From Kordiimonadaceae bacterium (GTDB lineage: Bacteria > Pseudomonadota > Alphaproteobacteria > Sphingomonadales > Kordiimonadaceae): DNA of 6,563 nucleotides. Shown here piece by piece: positions 1 through 5,616 of the stretch. The notes beneath the pieces were generated by a model. It searched no databases. It was not told where the DNA came from and saw nothing but the letters and a program-made list of their open reading frames with translations. Both the position numbers and the translations under genes were made by a program. The number at the start of each line of letters is the position of its first letter. Within the stretch, counting starts at the first letter, position 1. The DNA is taken from NCBI GenBank assembly GCA_014238195.1, contig JABABO010000269.1, positions 1 to 6,563 on the forward strand. Reading direction: 5' to 3'.

Positions 1-26
1 CCTGCCACACCACCTGCTTGTACCAT
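1..26 (-). CDS. 5' end of a gene, probably DUF2312/GapR-like (partial)
   Basis: Only the start is in the window: ATG at 26-24 followed by codons reading MVQAGGVA and running off the left edge. A strong Shine-Dalgarno sequence, GGACGGAG at 40-33, sits 6 bases before the ATG, so a real start codon is well supported. Identity is inference. DUF2312 (UPF0335) proteins, which include the nucleoid-associated DNA-binding protein GapR of Caulobacter, often begin with a short variable tail followed by G-V-A-G-(D/E)-Q-L-R in rhizobial-type homologues. As I recall, the gene is commonly found near pyruvate kinase and N-formylglutamate amidohydrolase genes in Alphaproteobacteria. Eight residues cannot prove this. 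If correct, the product would be a small coiled-coil protein binding AT-rich, overtwisted DNA. Confidence 0.5.
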
Positions 27-32
27 TTTGAT

Positions 33-40
33 CTCCGTCC
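33..40 (-). promoter_or_regulatory. Ribosome binding site of the left-edge gene
   Basis: GGACGGAG on the minus strand ends 6 bases before the ATG at 26-24. It is one of the better Shine-Dalgarno matches in the window and is the main reason for calling a gene start at the left edge. The 109 bases between this gene and the amidohydrolase stop at 136 contain no convincing promoter or terminator, so the two genes may be co-transcribed. Confidence 0.65.
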
Positions 41-135
41 TTATGTTCTGTTAATGACTACTGATTCGATATTTGGCATGACCGTAACCACAAGCAACAT
101 CATATTCAACGGCAAAATACAGTCTATTTAATTTG

Positions 136-906
136 TTAATCAAAGTGCTTAAGCGACATTAAATCGGTACGTGCCAAGCATTCATCTAAACAATCAGCAA
201 GCAAAGCCGCCCATTGCCTGCATTTTTCTGGTGTGTCCACCAAATCTTGCCTGATTTCAATGGTTGTTTGCGGTAGTCCATGGTCCGCCCCGTGGCGCTG
301 CATAGTATAATATAAATCCCGTCCACTATAAGGCTGATTATCACCCACCTTCAGGTCTGTCTCGCGTTCAATCAAACCGATTAAGGCTTGGGCAAGCCTT
401 GGGTCCTTATCCCACAAAAAACCAATATGCCAAGGGCGTTCATCGCCGTTCATATGGGGTGTAAAACTATGCATCCCTATCATCAAAGGTATATCGCCGT
501 CCATCAAGTGCGCAGCAACAATATTTTCAACCGCGCTGTGAAACGGCTGATAATAGGCATTAAAGCGTGCTTCAATTTCAATATCACTCAGGTTTTGATT
601 TCCTAGTATAATGACATCGTCACTTGTGTTTGGTATTAATGTTTGATGCCCACCGCAGCGGTTACAATCAATCACTAACCTTGACACAGGTGCTAGAACA
701 ATCGGGATATCCATCATTTCAGCCATGTTTTTACTGACATTTGCTGCCCCAATATCCCATCCGATATGGCTTGATAACTGCTCATGACTTAAGCCAAGGT
801 TATTCAGATAACCTGGTACAAAATTTGTTGCATGATCGCATACGATAATGGCACCGCCGCGCGAATCCTTATTTATTATCTCAGGCTTCATCAGCGTATG
901 TTTCAT
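136..906 (-). CDS. N-formylglutamate amidohydrolase family protein
   Basis: The product (256 aa, no signal peptide, so cytosolic) belongs to the N-formylglutamate amidohydrolase family (FGase, Pfam PF05013), zinc hydrolases whose founding member HutG releases formate from N-formyl-L-glutamate at the end of one histidine-degradation route. Visible family blocks are RGGAIIVCDHATN (residues 16-28), HIGWDIGAA (47-55), SRLVIDCNR (75-83), GMHSFTP (144-150), RHGADHG (204-210) and TIEIRQDL (215-222). The conserved His, Asp and Glu in these blocks are the likely metal and catalytic residues. The length is normal for the family. The ATG at 906 is chosen because GGATGA (915-910) precedes it at good spacing; an internal Met6 lacks such a site. 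No hut gene is nearby: its neighbours are pyruvate kinase (divergent) and a probable DUF2312 gene downstream on the same strand. The true substrate is therefore open, and a hutG symbol is not justified. Confidence 0.88.
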   Translation of the reverse strand: MKHTLMKPEIINKDSRGGAIIVCDHATNFVPGYLNNLGLSHEQLSSHIGWDIGAANVSKNMAEMMDIPIVLAPVSRLVIDCNRCGGHQTLIPNTSDDVIILGNQNLSDIEIEARFNAYYQPFHSAVENIVAAHLMDGDIPLMIGMHSFTPHMNGDERPWHIGFLWDKDPRLAQALIGLIERETDLKVGDNQPYSGRDLYYTMQRHGADHGLPQTTIEIRQDLVDTPEKCRQWAALLADCLDECLARTDLMSLKHFD

Positions 907-1037
907 AAATCATCCATTCGGTTTTGTGATTTCAAAGACTATCTCTTAAGGCAGCGCAAATATATAAAGCTTCCTATAGCTTTTCATATCATGGTGTGCA
1001 AAAAAGGAAATTAAAAACGACCCTATTCTTTTATAGT

Positions 1038-1059
1038 ATTATAGTCACACCAAGGACTT
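1038..1059 (-). promoter_or_regulatory. Candidate promoter for the N-formylglutamate amidohydrolase gene
   Basis: On the minus strand a perfect TATAAT (1043-1038) would serve as -10. Sixteen bases upstream, starting near 1065, lies TTGGTT, a weak -35 within the pyruvate kinase ribosome-binding region. Transcription would begin near 1031 and give a leader of about 125 bases. The same AT-rich patch on the plus strand reads TATAGT twice (1032-1037 and 1040-1045) and probably also supplies the -10 of pyruvate kinase, for which I see no good -35. The two divergent promoters would overlap. Confidence 0.35.
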
Positions 1060-1069
1060 AACCAAGGAC
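1049..1069 (+). repeat. Tandem ACCAAGGAC containing the pyruvate kinase Shine-Dalgarno
   Basis: ACCAAGGAC occurs at 1049-1057 and again at 1061-1069, a 12-base period. The second copy carries the AAGGA used as ribosome binding site for the ATG at 1075 (6 bases spacing). The first copy is a duplicated, too distant Shine-Dalgarno-like sequence. It could act as a standby ribosome site, or be a chance duplication. Confidence 0.6.
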
Positions 1070-1074
1070 ATAGC

Positions 1075-2544
1075 ATGACCGCCGATCTTCAGATCATCCG
1101 CCGTAATCGTAAGACCCGTATCGTTGCCACATTGGGCCCGGCCAGTAGCAGCTATGACCGTATTAAAGCCCTGTTCCTAGCAGGTGTTGATGTATTTCGC
1201 TTGAATATGAGCCACGGCGAGCATGCTGACAAACTTGAACTGGTCAAAATAATCCGCCAAGTGGAAGCGGAAGTTGGTCGCCCCATTGCAATTCTTGCTG
1301 ACTTACAAGGCCCTAAACTGCGGATTGGTGTTTTTAAAGACGGCCCCATTGTTTTATCTGTTGGTGATGTGTTCACCCTAGACTTAACGGACAAACCAGG
1401 CAACCAATCACGCGCCCCCCTGCCCCATAAAGAAATTTTTTCTGCCCTTAAAGTTGGGACACATTTGTTGCTTGATGATGGCAAAGTCAAACTAGAAGTT
1501 ATTGACGCCAAACCAGACCAAGCAAAATGCAAAGTGATCGTCGGCGGTAAGCTGTCTGACCGCAAGGGCGTGAATGTACCAAACGCTGTTTTGCCGCTTG
1601 CTGCATTAACTGAAAAAGATCGCAAAGACTTAACATTAGCGCTTAAAGCAGGGGCTGACTGGATTGCACTGTCTTTTGTACAACGACCTGACGATGTCGC
1701 AGAAGCAAAAAAACTGGTTCAAGGTAAAGCAGCTGTCATGGCAAAAATAGAAAAACCAGCCGCCGTTGACGCTTTGGACGAGATTATGGCCCTAGCGGAC
1801 GGGGTTATGGTTGCCCGCGGTGATCTTGGGGTGGAAGAACCCCTTGAAAACGTACCAGGCATTCAAAAGAAAATCATTCGCACGGCCCGCAGTGCTGGCA
1901 AGCCTGTGGTCGTTGCAACACAAATGCTGGAAAGCATGATTAGTGCACCCGTCCCAACCCGTGCCGAAGTTTCCGATGTTGCGACTGCCGTGCGCGACGG
2001 CGCTGACGCTGTTATGCTCTCGGCTGAATCTGCTGTTGGTGATTTTCCGTGTGAAGCAGTTGAGGTCATGAACCGTGTCGCCATTCGTATAGAGGGCGAA
2101 ACTTTAATCCCAACTGGCAGTGTTGATCAACGTGCATCCAGAAACGCTGCCACCGAAGACGCAATCCCAGCTGCCGCACGCGCTGTTTCTGCAACTGTCA
2201 ATGCTAAGGCCATAGTTACCTTTACCACATCGGGCACCACAGCTTACCGTGTTGCTAAAGAACGCCCTGCCGCACCTATACTAGCCCTAACACCGCGCGT
2301 CGAAGTCGCACGTCGTATGGCTATTGTTTGGGGATTGCATACTGTAAAAACCAAAGATATTAGTACATTTGAAGAAATGGTAGCGAAATCTAAGCGTATG
2401 GCTTTGCGTCAAAATTTGGTGACAGCCAATGACCGCATTGTGATTACAGCTGGGGTGCCCTTCGGCACACCGGGTGCGACAAATGTTATGCATGTGGCAT
2501 GGGTCAGTGGTGATGAGCTGAAGAACTATGATGGTAACGACTAA
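1075..2544 (+). CDS. pyk: Pyruvate kinase, PykA-like, predicted K+-independent
   Basis: This enzyme makes pyruvate and ATP from phosphoenolpyruvate and ADP, the last step of glycolysis, in the cytosol. At 489 aa it is full length. Visible signatures are RLNMSHG (residues 42-48: phosphate and cation ligands Arg42, Asn44, Ser46), DLQGPKLRIG (76-85), MAKIEKP (222-228, catalytic Lys224 and Mg ligand Glu226), ARGDLGVE (247-254, Mg ligand Asp250), ATQMLESM (281-288) and MLSAESA (314-320). The C-terminal domain has TTSGTTA (384-390) at the place where FBP-regulated homologues bind a sugar phosphate, so allosteric control is possible but the effector cannot be read. Position 81 is Lys, where K+-dependent enzymes have Glu (Glu117 of rabbit muscle enzyme), with Leu77, Gln78 and Ile84 alongside, the set associated with K+-independence. 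AAGGA at 1064-1068 supports the start. The gene ends flush against the convergent HAD gene. Confidence 0.97.
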   Translation: MTADLQIIRRNRKTRIVATLGPASSSYDRIKALFLAGVDVFRLNMSHGEHADKLELVKIIRQVEAEVGRPIAILADLQGPKLRIGVFKDGPIVLSVGDVFTLDLTDKPGNQSRAPLPHKEIFSALKVGTHLLLDDGKVKLEVIDAKPDQAKCKVIVGGKLSDRKGVNVPNAVLPLAALTEKDRKDLTLALKAGADWIALSFVQRPDDVAEAKKLVQGKAAVMAKIEKPAAVDALDEIMALADGVMVARGDLGVEEPLENVPGIQKKIIRTARSAGKPVVVATQMLESMISAPVPTRAEVSDVATAVRDGADAVMLSAESAVGDFPCEAVEVMNRVAIRIEGETLIPTGSVDQRASRNAATEDAIPAAARAVSATVNAKAIVTFTTSGTTAYRVAKERPAAPILALTPRVEVARRMAIVWGLHTVKTKDISTFEEMVAKSKRMALRQNLVTANDRIVITAGVPFGTPGATNVMHVAWVSGDELKNYDGND

Positions 2545-3171
2545 CTAAAAAATAATACCACGTGATTGTAGGTCAGCTTTTAGGGTTGCTGTATCCGTAA
2601 AGATATGGCCAGACATTCCTAACTGCTCAGCCATTTCAACATTCTCAGGTCGGTCATCGATAAAAAGGCTTTTTGTTGGGTCTATATTAAAGCGCTTAAA
2701 AGCCATTTTATAGATCGCCTGATCAGGCTTCACGAGCTGGACTTCCCCGGACACAAGCACATCCTGAAACAATTGTGTGAAGGCAAAATGCTGGGTAAAG
2801 GGTTGCCACATTTCAGCTGAAAAATTAGTGATCGCATAAACGGGATAACGCTTTACCAGATCAGCCAGTAATCCAGCCATGCCTTCGATTTCACCGCCGA
2901 TTGTTTCAAACCAGCGCGTTTTATAAAGCCTAATCAAAGTCTCATAATGTGGAAATCGCTTAATCAAACTGTCAATATTGTCATCAAAAGTGCGGCCTAT
3001 GTCATGCTCGGTATGCCAAGCCATTGTTACGATATTAGTCAAGAAATAATCGAGCTCGACTGGGTCTTTAATCAGCTTGACATATAAATTGCGAATATCC
3101 CAAGTCACAAAAACATTACCAATATCAAAAACAAGACTTTGATAGTCTATTTGGTTATGCTGTTCTTTCAT
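2545..3171 (-). CDS. HAD-superfamily phosphatase, YihX-like (subfamily IA)
   Basis: Predicted soluble haloacid-dehalogenase-superfamily phosphatase (208 aa from the chosen start) acting on a small phosphorylated metabolite through an aspartyl-phosphate intermediate. Motif I is FDIGNVFV with nucleophile Asp16; motif II is ITNFS with Thr115; motif III Lys148 lies in VKPD; motif IV is FIDDRPEN with Asp172 and Asp173. The helical cap lies between motifs I and II. The SGEVQLVKP segment and the DIGNV motif, with Gly instead of the usual second Asp, resemble E. coli YihX, an alpha-D-glucose-1-phosphate phosphatase. Sugar phosphate is thus a reasonable guess, not a demonstrated substrate. The ATG at 3171 is preferred to an in-frame GTG at 3189, which has no ribosome binding site; upstream of the ATG there is only a weak AAAGAAA. 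An intrinsic terminator separates it from rpmJ, so it needs read-through or a promoter I cannot identify. Its stop codon abuts that of pyruvate kinase. Confidence 0.85.
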   Translation of the reverse strand: MKEQHNQIDYQSLVFDIGNVFVTWDIRNLYVKLIKDPVELDYFLTNIVTMAWHTEHDIGRTFDDNIDSLIKRFPHYETLIRLYKTRWFETIGGEIEGMAGLLADLVKRYPVYAITNFSAEMWQPFTQHFAFTQLFQDVLVSGEVQLVKPDQAIYKMAFKRFNIDPTKSLFIDDRPENVEMAEQLGMSGHIFTDTATLKADLQSRGIIF

Positions 3172-3204
3172 CAATCGTTTCTTTATCACATAAGCGTAAA
3201 ACAG

Positions 3205-3235
3205 AAAAAACCACGCAGCATGCTAGCAAACGTGG
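3205..3235 (-). terminator. Intrinsic terminator of rpmJ
   Basis: On the minus strand CCACG (3235-3231) pairs with CGTGG (3215-3211) across a 15-base loop containing AGCATGCT, and is followed directly by six T residues (3210-3205) and a further T-rich stretch. It lies 28 bases after the rpmJ stop codon and 34 bases before the HAD gene start. In the plus direction no T-tract follows, so it works only for leftward transcription. The stem is short (5 bp) but GC-rich. Confidence 0.6.
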
Positions 3236-3263
3236 CAAATTCAAGTATTAGCATTAAAGTTTT

Positions 3264-3389
3264 TTAGCCTTGACGGGCTTTAAAACGGCGCTGAGTTTTA
3301 TTGATCACATAAACACGGCCCTTGCGGCGAATTACCCGGCAATCGCGGTGACGCGCTTTCAACGATTTCAAACTATTACGTACTTTCAT
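3264..3389 (-). CDS. rpmJ: 50S ribosomal protein L36, zinc-ligand-poor (C-) form
   Basis: A 41-residue, very basic protein beginning MKVRNSLKSLK and ending FKARQG, recognisable end to end as bL36, a small protein of the large ribosomal subunit near the peptidyl-transferase region. The classical zinc-binding form has a Cys-x2-Cys, Cys and His set. Here only Cys17 remains, within RHRDCRV, and the other positions are replaced, so zinc binding is not expected. This matches the longer C- variant seen in E. coli YkgO and typical of Alphaproteobacteria. The ATG at 3389 is chosen because the protein then matches the family exactly and AGAGAG lies 8 bases upstream; an in-frame extension to 3461 is not family-like. 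The gene stands alone, away from any ribosomal protein operon in view, with its own promoter (3482-3510) and terminator (3205-3235). Confidence 0.95.
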   Translation of the reverse strand: MKVRNSLKSLKARHRDCRVIRRKGRVYVINKTQRRFKARQG

Positions 3390-3481
3390 GGCTCGTCTCT
3401 CTTGAAAAGCTGTTACACTGACCTTGCTAATGAGTTTTGTGTATTCCCATATTCCCAGCAAGGCGACTCTATTGGTGGCGG

Positions 3482-3510
3482 AACATATAGATGCCCCTAG
3501 CGCATGTCAA
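3482..3510 (-). promoter_or_regulatory. Sigma70-type promoter of rpmJ
   Basis: On the minus strand a perfect -35 TTGACA (3510-3505) is followed after 17 bases by TATGTT (3487-3482), four of six matches to the -10 consensus. An overlapping TATATG gives a 15-base spacing. Transcription would start near 3475, leaving a leader of about 85 bases before the ATG at 3389. A strong constitutive promoter suits a single-gene ribosomal protein unit. Confidence 0.6.
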
Positions 3511-3561
3511 GTCTCAGTCATACATTATTTAATGCTGAAAGCTCACCCAATCCCAAGCCGG

Positions 3562-3611
3562 AAAAAGTAAGGCGGCCCCCTTAGCATTGCGCCTATATCG
3601 GGTGACCGCCT
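3562..3611 (-). terminator. Strong intrinsic terminator with no assigned gene
   Basis: On the minus strand AGGCGG (3611-3606) pairs perfectly with CCGCCT (3575-3570). The stem continues with a U-G and a C-G pair, skips one bulged A (3603), and adds three C-G pairs (3602-3600 with 3578-3580), 11 pairs in all and very GC-rich. The tail reads TACTTTTT (3569-3562). On the plus strand no T-run follows. It terminates leftward transcription coming from the 3612-3816 stretch, where no gene is visible. Confidence 0.6.
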
Positions 3612-3736
3612 AAATTGTTCCCTGTTAGATAGCAGGGATATCTGCTCACGCTATAAACGTCAGTAAATATATAGTACCATATTTGTATTATCTTGTCTCG
3701 GTAATAAAATTCACTAAATCCAATGGCTTAGAAATT
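3562..3736 (-). ncRNA. Candidate small RNA (unidentified)
   Basis: A minus-strand promoter-like sequence (3769-3743), a 6-bp hairpin TCCCTG/CAGGGA (3638-3633 with 3624-3619, 8-base loop) and a strong terminator ending near 3562 together delimit a possible transcript of about 175 nt. No open reading frame of useful length lies inside it, and no annotated gene ends at the terminator, so something else must be transcribed there. It does not match what I know of 6S RNA (no long end-to-end pairing with a central bubble), SRP RNA (no GGAAG-type loop), tmRNA or RNase P. The start is uncertain. It might instead be a leader whose terminator controls read-through into rpmJ, but rpmJ has its own better-placed promoter. 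Confidence 0.35.
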
Positions 3737-3742
3737 TCTGAT

Positions 3743-3769
3743 ATTTTAGTTTCTATTAAAGTATGTCAA
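3743..3769 (-). promoter_or_regulatory. Candidate minus-strand promoter of the small RNA
   Basis: A perfect -35 TTGACA (3769-3764) is followed after 15 bases by TAAAAT (3748-3743), five of six matches to the -10 consensus. The 15-base spacer is short, which lowers confidence. A start near 3736 would feed into the terminator ending at 3562. The element faces away from the M14 gene. Confidence 0.4.
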
Positions 3770-3816
3770 AGGCTATATAGGTACGAACACATACAATTAT
3801 CAACGGGACAAACAAA

Positions 3817-4941
3817 ATGATCATCACCAGTGCTTTTGATAGCGGCAATATAATTGTAAAATCAGCACATAATACCAATGATATACATTTGGACATACGG
3901 CGGGATCATAATTCTGAGTTTTTTCAATGGTTTCATTTTCGGGTGAGTGGTGTGATAGGTGATCTGTGTAATATTACCATCGATAACGCTGGTAAAGCGG
4001 CTTACGTAGAAGGTTTTGAAAACTACGAAGTCTGCGCATCCTATAACCGTGAATCATGGTTCCGCATCCCGACTAAATACAATGGTGAAACGTTAAGCTG
4101 GTCTGTCATCCCTAACCAAGATAGCGTATATTTTGCATATTTCGCCCCCTATAGTATGGAACGCCACGCTGACCTGATCGCCGATGTCTCTGCCAGTCCT
4201 TTGGTACGTACCCATGTACTGGGTCACACGCTTGATGGCCAAGATATCGACATGATTGAAATTGGTGGCACATCAAAGGATAAGAAGCCTGTGTGGCTGA
4301 TTGCCCGTCAACACCCTGGTGAAACAATGGCGCAGTGGTGGATGGAGGGGGCGCTTGACTGGCTGTTAGACAGTGACAATCCAAACGCCAAAGCACTAAT
4401 CAGTAAAGCACAGATTTATGTCGTCCCTAACATGAACCCAGATGGATCAAAACGTGGTCACTTACGCACCAATGCTGCGGGGGCCAATTTGAACCGTGAA
4501 TGGGCAAACCCTACCCTAGAAAACAGCCCAGAAGTTTATCATGTTCTAGCCAAAATGCGTGAAACTGGAATGGTTTTTAATTTGGATGTGCACGGCGATG
4601 AAGCCTTGCCTTATAACTTCATTGCGGGTTTTGAAGGGATTCCCAATCCAACACAAAAAATGCTAACCAACCTAGAAACATTTAAGGCGAAACTGTGTGA
4701 TCAAAGCCCTGATTTCCAACGTAAATATGGCTATCCAATCGAAGCCAAAGGTAAAGGGAATATGACCGTTGCTACAAATGCTATCGCCGAAGAATTTCAA
4801 TGCTTAGCAATGACCTTGGAAATGCCCTTCAAAGATAATGCTGATATGCCTGACCAAACCTATGGCTGGTCACCAGAACGTTGCAGGCATCTTGGTGCAG
4901 CCTGTATGCATGTACTTGGACAAATGATTGATAACCTTTAA
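3817..4941 (+). CDS. M14 zinc carboxypeptidase, cytosolic carboxypeptidase (CCP/Nna1-like)
   Basis: A 374-residue metallopeptidase of family M14 in the cytosolic carboxypeptidase group. The N-terminal CCP domain (about 1-125) is recognisable from FFQWFHFRVSG (35-45), the Cys-x-Ser-Tyr block near 73-76 and VYFAYFAPYSMERH (104-117). The catalytic domain follows: RQHPGET (164-170, zinc ligands His166 and Glu169), VVPNMNPDG (202-210), GANLNREW (222-229, substrate-carboxylate Asn226 and Arg227), DVHGDE (257-262, zinc ligand His259) and LTLEMPFK (334-339 region, general base Glu335). All catalytic positions are intact and there is no signal peptide, so it should act in the cytosol. Eukaryotic relatives remove C-terminal glutamates from tubulin and other proteins. 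The substrates of bacterial members are not established as far as I know. It stands alone as a rightward gene, and its stop overlaps the stop of the convergent aquaporin gene. Confidence 0.92.
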   Translation: MIITSAFDSGNIIVKSAHNTNDIHLDIRRDHNSEFFQWFHFRVSGVIGDLCNITIDNAGKAAYVEGFENYEVCASYNRESWFRIPTKYNGETLSWSVIPNQDSVYFAYFAPYSMERHADLIADVSASPLVRTHVLGHTLDGQDIDMIEIGGTSKDKKPVWLIARQHPGETMAQWWMEGALDWLLDSDNPNAKALISKAQIYVVPNMNPDGSKRGHLRTNAAGANLNREWANPTLENSPEVYHVLAKMRETGMVFNLDVHGDEALPYNFIAGFEGIPNPTQKMLTNLETFKAKLCDQSPDFQRKYGYPIEAKGKGNMTVATNAIAEEFQCLAMTLEMPFKDNADMPDQTYGWSPERCRHLGAACMHVLGQMIDNL

Positions 4942-5612
4942 GAGTTTTCTGTTGGTTTATTAAAGACTTCAAACAGTCCAAAAGCCAGTCCTGCGCCGAT
5001 GATCTGGCAGATGATGAAGGCCCCAATGTCCGCAGGGCTGATCCCCGCAAAAGTATTAGAAAATGACCGTGCAATTGTCACAGCAGGGTTTGCAAAACTC
5101 GTGCTTGCAGTAAACCAGTAGCCTGCGGTTATGTATAAGCCCACGGCATAAGGGACGGCTTCGGGGCGTGACCTTAAACATCCAAGTATCGCGGTAAGTA
5201 ATCCGAATGTTGCCACAGCTTCACTGATCCATTGTCCTGTACCTGTTCGGACTTTCAAGGAAGTTTGGACCAGTGCCATATCAAACATCGCATGCGCTAA
5301 TATAACCCCAACGATCGCTGCTAATATTTGCACCATGATATAGGCAATGGCTGCCCTGAAATCTATTTCCCCTTTGGCAAGCATCACTAATGTTACGGCA
5401 GGGTTAAAATGCGCACCTGATATCGGACCAAACACTAGAATCAGCACAACAAGGATGGCCCCCGTGGCAAGAGTGTTTCCAAGCAAAGCAATAGCATCAT
5501 TACCGCCAGCCAAGCTTTCGCCCATAATACCAGACCCAACAACCGTTGCCAAAAGCAGCATTGTTCCAACCGCTTCGGCGATTAATTTCTGAGTAAGTAA
5601 ACCCATCGCCAT
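4938..5612 (-). CDS. aqpS: Aquaporin/MIP-family channel, AqpS-like (arsenite efflux)
   Basis: Inner-membrane major intrinsic protein, 224 aa, with about six membrane segments (near 10-28, 42-62, 86-108, 128-146, 153-170 and 196-216). Both pore half-helices carry intact NPA signatures: GAHFNPAVT (Asn70-Pro-Ala) and FANPAVTIARSF (Asn175-Pro-Ala). The residue after the second NPA is Val178, where water channels and GlpF carry the selectivity-filter Arg; the ars-linked AqpS group, as I recall, shares this Val. With arsC directly upstream, the likely role is letting arsenite, As(OH)3, leave down its gradient as in Sinorhizobium meliloti; methylated arsenicals or other small solutes are alternatives. 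The ATG at 5612 is chosen: it lies 4 bases after the arsC stop, with GGA 7 bases upstream overlapping the end of arsC, which suggests translational coupling. A start at 5648 lacks a ribosome site. Its stop overlaps the M14 stop (4-base overlap). Confidence 0.87.
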   Translation of the reverse strand: MAMGLLTQKLIAEAVGTMLLLATVVGSGIMGESLAGGNDAIALLGNTLATGAILVVLILVFGPISGAHFNPAVTLVMLAKGEIDFRAAIAYIMVQILAAIVGVILAHAMFDMALVQTSLKVRTGTGQWISEAVATFGLLTAILGCLRSRPEAVPYAVGLYITAGYWFTASTSFANPAVTIARSFSNTFAGISPADIGAFIICQIIGAGLAFGLFEVFNKPTENS

Positions 5613-5616
5613 AAAA

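Larger units (their letters stand above)
3390..3816. other. 427-base intergenic region between rpmJ and the M14 gene
   Basis: No protein gene is supported here. From left to right it holds the rpmJ leader and promoter (3390-3510), a short stretch with nothing recognised (3511-3561), a minus-strand intrinsic terminator (3562-3611), a second hairpin (3619-3638), an AT-rich stretch, a minus-strand promoter-like sequence (3743-3769) and the upstream region of the rightward M14 gene. For the M14 gene I see only a weak TATATA (3774-3779) without a good -35, and a modest Shine-Dalgarno GGGA (3805-3808) before the ATG at 3817. Confidence 0.7.

Noticed and set aside
388..1014. Plus-strand reading frames at 388-606 and 832-1014
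   Set aside because: They run antisense to the amidohydrolase gene or into its upstream region, have no ribosome binding site and encode no recognisable protein.
1152..2493. Minus-strand reading frames inside pyruvate kinase (1152-1625, 1863-2084, 2287-2493)
   Set aside because: They are antisense shadows of a clearly conserved gene, with low-complexity or Ser/Thr/Arg-rich translations and no family match.
3390..3461. N-terminal extension of L36 up to 3461
   Set aside because: The 24 extra residues are unlike any L36, and the ATG at 3389 gives the exact family length with a suitable ribosome binding site.
3270..3500. Plus-strand reading frame across rpmJ
   Set aside because: Antisense to rpmJ and its leader, with no family resemblance.
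3562..3736. 6S RNA as the identity of the candidate small RNA
   Set aside because: The length would fit, but the 5' and 3' ends do not pair into the long rod with a central bubble that defines 6S RNA.
4112..5074. Minus-strand frames at 4112-4396 and 4829-5074
   Set aside because: Antisense shadows of the M14 gene; the second also runs in another frame through the aquaporin 3' end. Neither has a recognisable domain or start signal.
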